Source: Bacteroidota bacterium (GTDB taxonomy: Bacteria; Bacteroidota; Ignavibacteria; UBA10030). From it: a DNA stretch of 64,000 nt. The translations under genes and the position numbers were made by a program. Of the stretch, positions 62,060 through 64,000 are shown piece after piece (position 1 is the stretch's first letter; each line of letters starts with the position of its first letter). The notes beneath the pieces are model-generated. The model was not told the origin of the DNA, did not search any database, and saw only the letters and a program-made list of their open reading frames with translations. The DNA is taken from NCBI GenBank assembly GCA_025454835.1, contig JALONQ010000005.1, positions 1 to 64,000 of the forward strand. The letters are read 5' to 3'.

Positions 62060-63619
62060 TTACCGGACCAGACTGATGCGGCGATGGTCGGTCCGGCCCG
62101 AAGAGACGAGCCGGACGATGTATGTGCCGCTGGGACGGCCTGATGCATCCCACGAAGTCACGTGTTGGCCGGCTGACCGTTCTGCATCGATGAGAACGGC
62201 CACCTCTCTCCCCAAAAGGTCGAGCACCGATATCTTCACCCATCCTCCCTCCTTCATCCTCCATCCAATTTGAGTCGAGGGATTGAACGGATTCGGAAAC
62301 GTCCCGACGATCCCGGTCTCGAGCGGAATGGCGGATGAAGTTTCGGCCACTGGAGTGACGCCCAAGATGGTCGCTGTCTTGGCAAAGACGCGGCCGAAGT
62401 TGGCATCGAGTCTTCCGTCCACCCACGCAAAGACCAGAACGCCGCCAGGGCCTAGAGCGACATCCGGCTGGATCGACGGAGCGGTCGCGAAGCTGGTCGT
62501 CACCTCCGTGATCGGCGTCAGTGCTGCGCCCGCCGAAGAAAAGGCGCGCGTCTTGGCCGTATATCGCTGTCCCGCCACCGAATCGGCCCAGGTCACGACG
62601 ATGTCGCCCGAGGCGTCCATCACAAGCCCGGGCGGATAGGCCTGCAAGACCGAGTTGCTCGCCGTCAGCTTGAACTCCGACGCCTGCGCGACGCCGGAGC
62701 TGTTGTAGATGCGCGCGTAGAGATCGCCCCCGGCGTGGCTCCTCGTGTCGATCCACACCACCGCGAAGTCACCGGCGGCATTCATCGCCACCCGGGCGTA
62801 TTGATTGTACCCACCGGCCGCGTCGGTGTTCACTTTGACATTGCCGCCGGAAGCGGCGCCGTTGACGAACCGCTGCAGATACACGTCCCCGGTCGACACA
62901 TCGGTTCGTCCGTCCGTCCACACTGCGGCAATGTGCGTGCCGTTGCTTGCGGCGAACGGATAGACACGGTTATTCGCCGTGTTGTCTGAGATCGGCACGG
63001 CGTCGCCCATCAGTGCCCCCGAGTTTCCGTCGACGACCGACAATCCGATGTTGTACGCGCTCCCGACGTAGTACCGATACGCCACGATGAAGTTCGCCCC
63101 ATGCGTCGAAACGGAGGGCTGGTAGCCGTACCCGCTTCCGCTGCCCCCAACCTTGTTCACCTGAACGTTGACAAGCGTGCGAACGCCTGCCGACGTGAAG
63201 GCGGCGTAGTAGATATCGTCGAACTTGATGCTTTCGATGGTGCTGCGGGCATCCACATGGTACGCGACGATGAGCGCCCCCGAAGGAAGGAACTTCGCTG
63301 AGGAATGATACAGCGAGAAGTCGGAGAAGAACCCGAACGCGAGTCCGTCGACCCGAAAGTTCGAGGCGACGGCCGACCCGTTCGACTGGAACAGCGAACC
63401 GTAGATGCTCCCCGACCCCGCCAGCCGCCCGTCGGAGGTCGACCGCTCATCACCCCACGAGACGGCGAATTGTCCGTTCGGACTGGCGGCCACCGACGGA
63501 CGATACACGTACCGGTTCGTCTGTGAGCTGACGACAAGATCGTCTGTCACCGCCGCGAACTGGGATGAGCCCTGTGACACGAGCACTGCCGACATCAGGC
63601 ACAGGATTCGCGATCGCAT
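62060..63619 (-). CDS. T9SS-exported beta-propeller-like protein
   Basis: 519 residues from ATG at 63619 (signal peptide MRSRILCLMSAVLVSQGSSQ). A repetitive beta-rich body repeats a V-x-W-x-D-x-R-type element (VSWGDERS, VVWIDTRSH, FAWVDGRLD) about six times, typical of propeller or FG-GAP-like surface proteins. It ends in a T9SS sorting domain (PNPFNPSTQIGWR ... RPSGTYIVRLVSSG). Probably exported by T9SS and surface-bound; ligand unknown. Confidence 0.82.
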   Translation of the reverse strand: MRSRILCLMSAVLVSQGSSQFAAVTDDLVVSSQTNRYVYRPSVAASPNGQFAVSWGDERSTSDGRLAGSGSIYGSLFQSNGSAVASNFRVDGLAFGFFSDFSLYHSSAKFLPSGALIVAYHVDARSTIESIKFDDIYYAAFTSAGVRTLVNVQVNKVGGSGSGYGYQPSVSTHGANFIVAYRYYVGSAYNIGLSVVDGNSGALMGDAVPISDNTANNRVYPFAASNGTHIAAVWTDGRTDVSTGDVYLQRFVNGAASGGNVKVNTDAAGGYNQYARVAMNAAGDFAVVWIDTRSHAGGDLYARIYNSSGVAQASEFKLTASNSVLQAYPPGLVMDASGDIVVTWADSVAGQRYTAKTRAFSSAGAALTPITEVTTSFATAPSIQPDVALGPGGVLVFAWVDGRLDANFGRVFAKTATILGVTPVAETSSAIPLETGIVGTFPNPFNPSTQIGWRMKEGGWVKISVLDLLGREVAVLIDAERSAGQHVTSWDASGRPSGTYIVRLVSSGRTDHRRISLVR

Positions 63620-63788
63620 TATGGCCAGGCGCATGATATGCTCCGACTAATGGACAATGCCCAACTGTCCGCTTGGGGGAATGTAGGTGGTGCCCCCAGG
63701 AAACACAAGATCGACTTCTTCAGTGAACTCGTCGTTTCAAATCTCCCTGAAATGCCGTAGACTGGTCACACATCGCTCGAGGTTGACC
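63620..63788. other. Divergent spacer between the third T9SS gene and the rhodanese gene
   Basis: 169 bp between divergent starts, so it must hold promoters for both genes. I see no confident promoter, repeat array or hairpin. The sequence is somewhat AT-richer than the neighbouring genes. Confidence 0.5.
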
Positions 63789-64000
63789 ATGGTTCCCATT
63801 CTCGCACTGACGACCGCCTTGTTCTTCGCTTCACCGCTGAACGCGCAAGATCCGACCTCGCCTCTTCTCGTGTCCGCTTCGTGGTTGCACGACCACGCGA
63901 CGGACCCGGACCTGGCGATCCTTCATGTGGGGTTCAACAGGCGGGATTTTGCACGATCGCATATCCCCGGGGCTCGATTCATCTGGTATGAGTCCATCGC
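63789..64000 (+). CDS. Exported rhodanese-like sulfurtransferase (partial, cut by window end)
   Basis: ATG at 63789 opens a frame reaching the window end: MVPILALTTALFFASPLNAQ is a signal peptide, then a rhodanese N-terminal domain with VSASWLHDHATDPDLAILHV and the typical SHIPGARFIWYE. Rhodaneses move sulfur from thiosulfate to cyanide or thiols through a catalytic cysteine, expected beyond the window. SseA-type enzymes have two rhodanese domains. Confidence 0.85.
   Translation, partial: MVPILALTTALFFASPLNAQDPTSPLLVSASWLHDHATDPDLAILHVGFNRRDFARSHIPGARFIWYESI

Noticed and set aside
62060-63619. Repeat words inserted in the sorting domain of the third T9SS protein (CCATCCTCCCTCCTTCATCC)
   Set aside because: The domain has normal length and aligns without gap to other T9SS tails, so the resemblance is probably chance or limited substitution.

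Overview
The window is about 60% GC and densely coded, mostly on the minus strand. It looks like a member of the FCB superphylum, probably from the Ignavibacteria/Kapabacteria/Chlorobi side rather than the classical Bacteroidetes. The evidence is three proteins with type IX secretion (T9SS) C-terminal sorting domains, a GWxTD-domain protein, a PUR-domain protein, a DUF3108 protein and an ExbB-ExbD-ExbD-TonB operon. Good Shine-Dalgarno sites and a sigma70-like groES promoter (TTGACT-17-TACATT) fit that side better. This placement is inference; there is no rRNA gene to confirm it.

Layout. 1-448: 107-bp tandem repeat array. 449-3800: two APC amino-acid permeases, one fused to a UspA domain. 3896-10962: a ten-gene operon (STAS protein, ExbB, two ExbD, TonB, small membrane protein, PstS-like lipoprotein, TPR protein, a 44-residue membrane peptide, lipoprotein). 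11489-14756: sensor kinase and NtrC-type regulator. 15054-19835 (+): tilS, hpt, ftsH and a polyprenol-kinase-like protein. 20025-26178: YraN nuclease, small membrane protein, GH9 glucanase, GxxExxY protein, RNase HII, then a UbiA prenyltransferase, geranylgeranyl-reductase-family flavoprotein and ferredoxin. 26436-30831: Omp85-like protein, GWxTD protein, RimO. 31181-34455: cdsA, a zinc-binding/DUF2007 protein, a CPBP protease and a deoxyhypusine-synthase-like protein, tightly overlapped. 34716-37458: DUF3108 protein, GT9 glycosyltransferase, OmpR-type regulator. 37701-51122: a 3083-residue T9SS adhesin-like protein with a CsgG-like partner, and a secreted GH57-like enzyme. 51307-56888: dnaG, a four-helix-bundle protein, PUR protein, groEL and groES behind a perfect CIRCE operator. 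57056-63619: anti-sigma/sigma pair, DUF6249 protein, P1 peptidase, second four-helix-bundle protein, class V aminotransferase, third T9SS protein. A truncated rhodanese gene begins at 63789.

The most unusual aspect is the space between genes. Nearly every non-coding gap carries short-period, low-complexity word repeats in several families (CACAAAG, AGGTGAAAGGTG, TTTGGAGTCTG, AGATGTAAGA, CTCTGGCTTCTGG, CACAGAGTTC). They often occur as inverted pairs around a short core. All three copies in the window of two small gene families, GxxExxY (PDDEXK_3) and four-helix-bundle/23S-IVP, lie between inverted arms, each with its own repeat word. Similar inverted pairs without a gene lie elsewhere, two of them between convergent genes. 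The same words run into coding sequence: the tails of RNase HII, the GT9 protein and the P1 peptidase, and an in-frame stretch in the DnaG linker. This resembles a dispersed cassette system with gene-bearing and empty forms, and is the main candidate for something undescribed.

Two other points stand out. A translationally coupled ferredoxin/geranylgeranyl-reductase pair sits beside a UbiA prenyltransferase, suggesting saturated isoprenoid (possibly archaeal-type ether) lipids. The 3' ends and downstream hairpins of two T9SS genes also appear to have been copied together.
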